Assembly: GCA_903928365.1 (NCBI GenBank)
Contig: CAIYQV010000057.1
Location: 1 to 7,298, forward strand
Source of the DNA: an uncultured Flavobacteriia bacterium
Lineage (GTDB): Bacteria; Bacteroidota; Bacteroidia; Flavobacteriales_D; Crocinitomicaceae
DNA length: 7,298 nucleotides
Direction: 5' to 3'
Part shown: one piece after another, positions 6,918 through 7,298 of the stretch
Position numbering within the stretch: the stretch's first letter is position 1
Layout: each line of letters begins with the position of its first letter
Notes under the pieces: generated by a model
What the model saw: only the letters and a program-made list of their open reading frames with translations
Told to the model about the DNA's origin: nothing
Databases searched by the model: none
Made by a program: the position numbers and the translations under genes

Positions 6918-7298
6918 TTAGAAGCTCCACACATCGTGCTCAACGGTTCTAATTTCTTCTTTGATCTTTTCAGATTCCATAAGTGCATCGACTCCTGTTC
7001 TGTAACTTTCGATACGACGATCGTACACGTTTGACTCCTTGTACATGATACTTGTGAAGCGACGTTTCCAGAAAACATCATCGAAACTCATCCATTGCGC
7101 ATCATTGGCATCATTGTATACAAAGTAATTATTGAAAACAAAACGACAATGAGGGAAATAAAGCCAGAATAGGATCTGATACTTACCACCTTCCTTCGCA
7201 CCTGAGTAACCATCTACGGCACCACCCTGATAAATAACCGGAGCAATACCTAAAATCCGCACATCCAAAACAGAACGCTCTTTATCAAAGAACCAATC
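6918..7298 (-). CDS. gldN: Gliding motility / type IX secretion protein GldN (PorN), 3' part
   Basis: The C-terminal 126 residues are present; the gene continues past the right edge in frame from 7298 (first residues DWFFDKERSVLDVRILGIAP). GldN is a periplasmic component of the type IX secretion system that assembles with the lipoprotein GldK into a ring under the outer membrane and contacts GldM. Family features seen are the DVRILGIAP segment, an aromatic stretch ILFWLYFPHCRFVFNNY, a DAQWMSFDDVFWKRRF segment and MYKESNVYDRRI. Full-length family members are about 300 residues or more, so over half is missing. The TTG at 7266-7268 is an internal Leu codon, not the start. gldN is normally last in gldKLMN, and the terminator just after its stop agrees. 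Presence of this gene implies the cell secretes proteins carrying type IX C-terminal signals. Confidence 0.92.
   Translation of the reverse strand, partial: DWFFDKERSVLDVRILGIAPVIYQGGAVDGYSGAKEGGKYQILFWLYFPHCRFVFNNYFVYNDANDAQWMSFDDVFWKRRFTSIMYKESNVYDRRIESYRTGVDALMESEKIKEEIRTVEHDVWSF

Noticed and set aside
6839..7081. Minus-strand 80-codon frame ending at the ABC-F start.
   Set aside because: It runs through gldN in another frame and through the terminator hairpin, with no family resemblance.

Overview
The window looks like a compact, AT-leaning chromosomal segment from a member of the Bacteroidota, probably a flavobacterium-like order. The evidence is the 3' end of gldN (gliding motility / type IX secretion, found in Bacteroidota), two sites matching the Bacteroidota -7 promoter consensus TAnnTTTG directly in front of genes, weak or absent Shine-Dalgarno sequences, and signal peptides of the type this phylum uses (Gln after the cleavage site). 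No mobile element, CRISPR array, tRNA or rRNA is visible. No gene looks broken; only gldN is cut, by the window edge.

Layout. Positions 39-3866 hold a tight plus-strand run: nadE (NAD synthetase), a large exported M48-family metalloprotease overlapping it by 4 nt, and an exported probable outer-membrane beta-barrel protein 4 nt further on. Facing it on the minus strand (4625 to 3868) is a two-gene unit: a lipoprotein resembling a Rieske-fold domain that has lost its cluster ligands, then an ISC/adrenodoxin-type [2Fe-2S] ferredoxin. A 16-bp gap separates the lipoprotein start from a divergent plus-strand gene (4642-4926) for a small lipoprotein with a very lysine/arginine-rich tail. That gene ends on top of the stop codon of a minus-strand ABC-F ATPase (6842-4923). 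Upstream of the ABC-F gene, a strong intrinsic terminator closes gldN, which runs off the right edge; by known gene order gldM, gldL and gldK should lie beyond.

Non-coding DNA totals only about 140 nt, and the longest gap is 75 nt. Several control signals are therefore squeezed together: the gldN terminator's U-tract lies where the ABC-F promoter's -33 region would be, the ABC-F -7 box ends 4 nt before its ATG (a probable leaderless mRNA), and the -7 box of the Rieske-like lipoprotein gene overlaps the start codon of the divergent gene.

How the genes may work together. nadE, ferredoxin and ABC-F are housekeeping functions. The less described part is envelope biology: an M48 protease with a helical-repeat-like middle and an unrecognised C-terminal domain next to a beta-barrel protein, plus two lipoproteins of unknown role. 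I see no clear new defence or mobile system. The protease/barrel pair and the degenerate Rieske-like lipoprotein beside a ferredoxin are the best candidates for undescribed biology.
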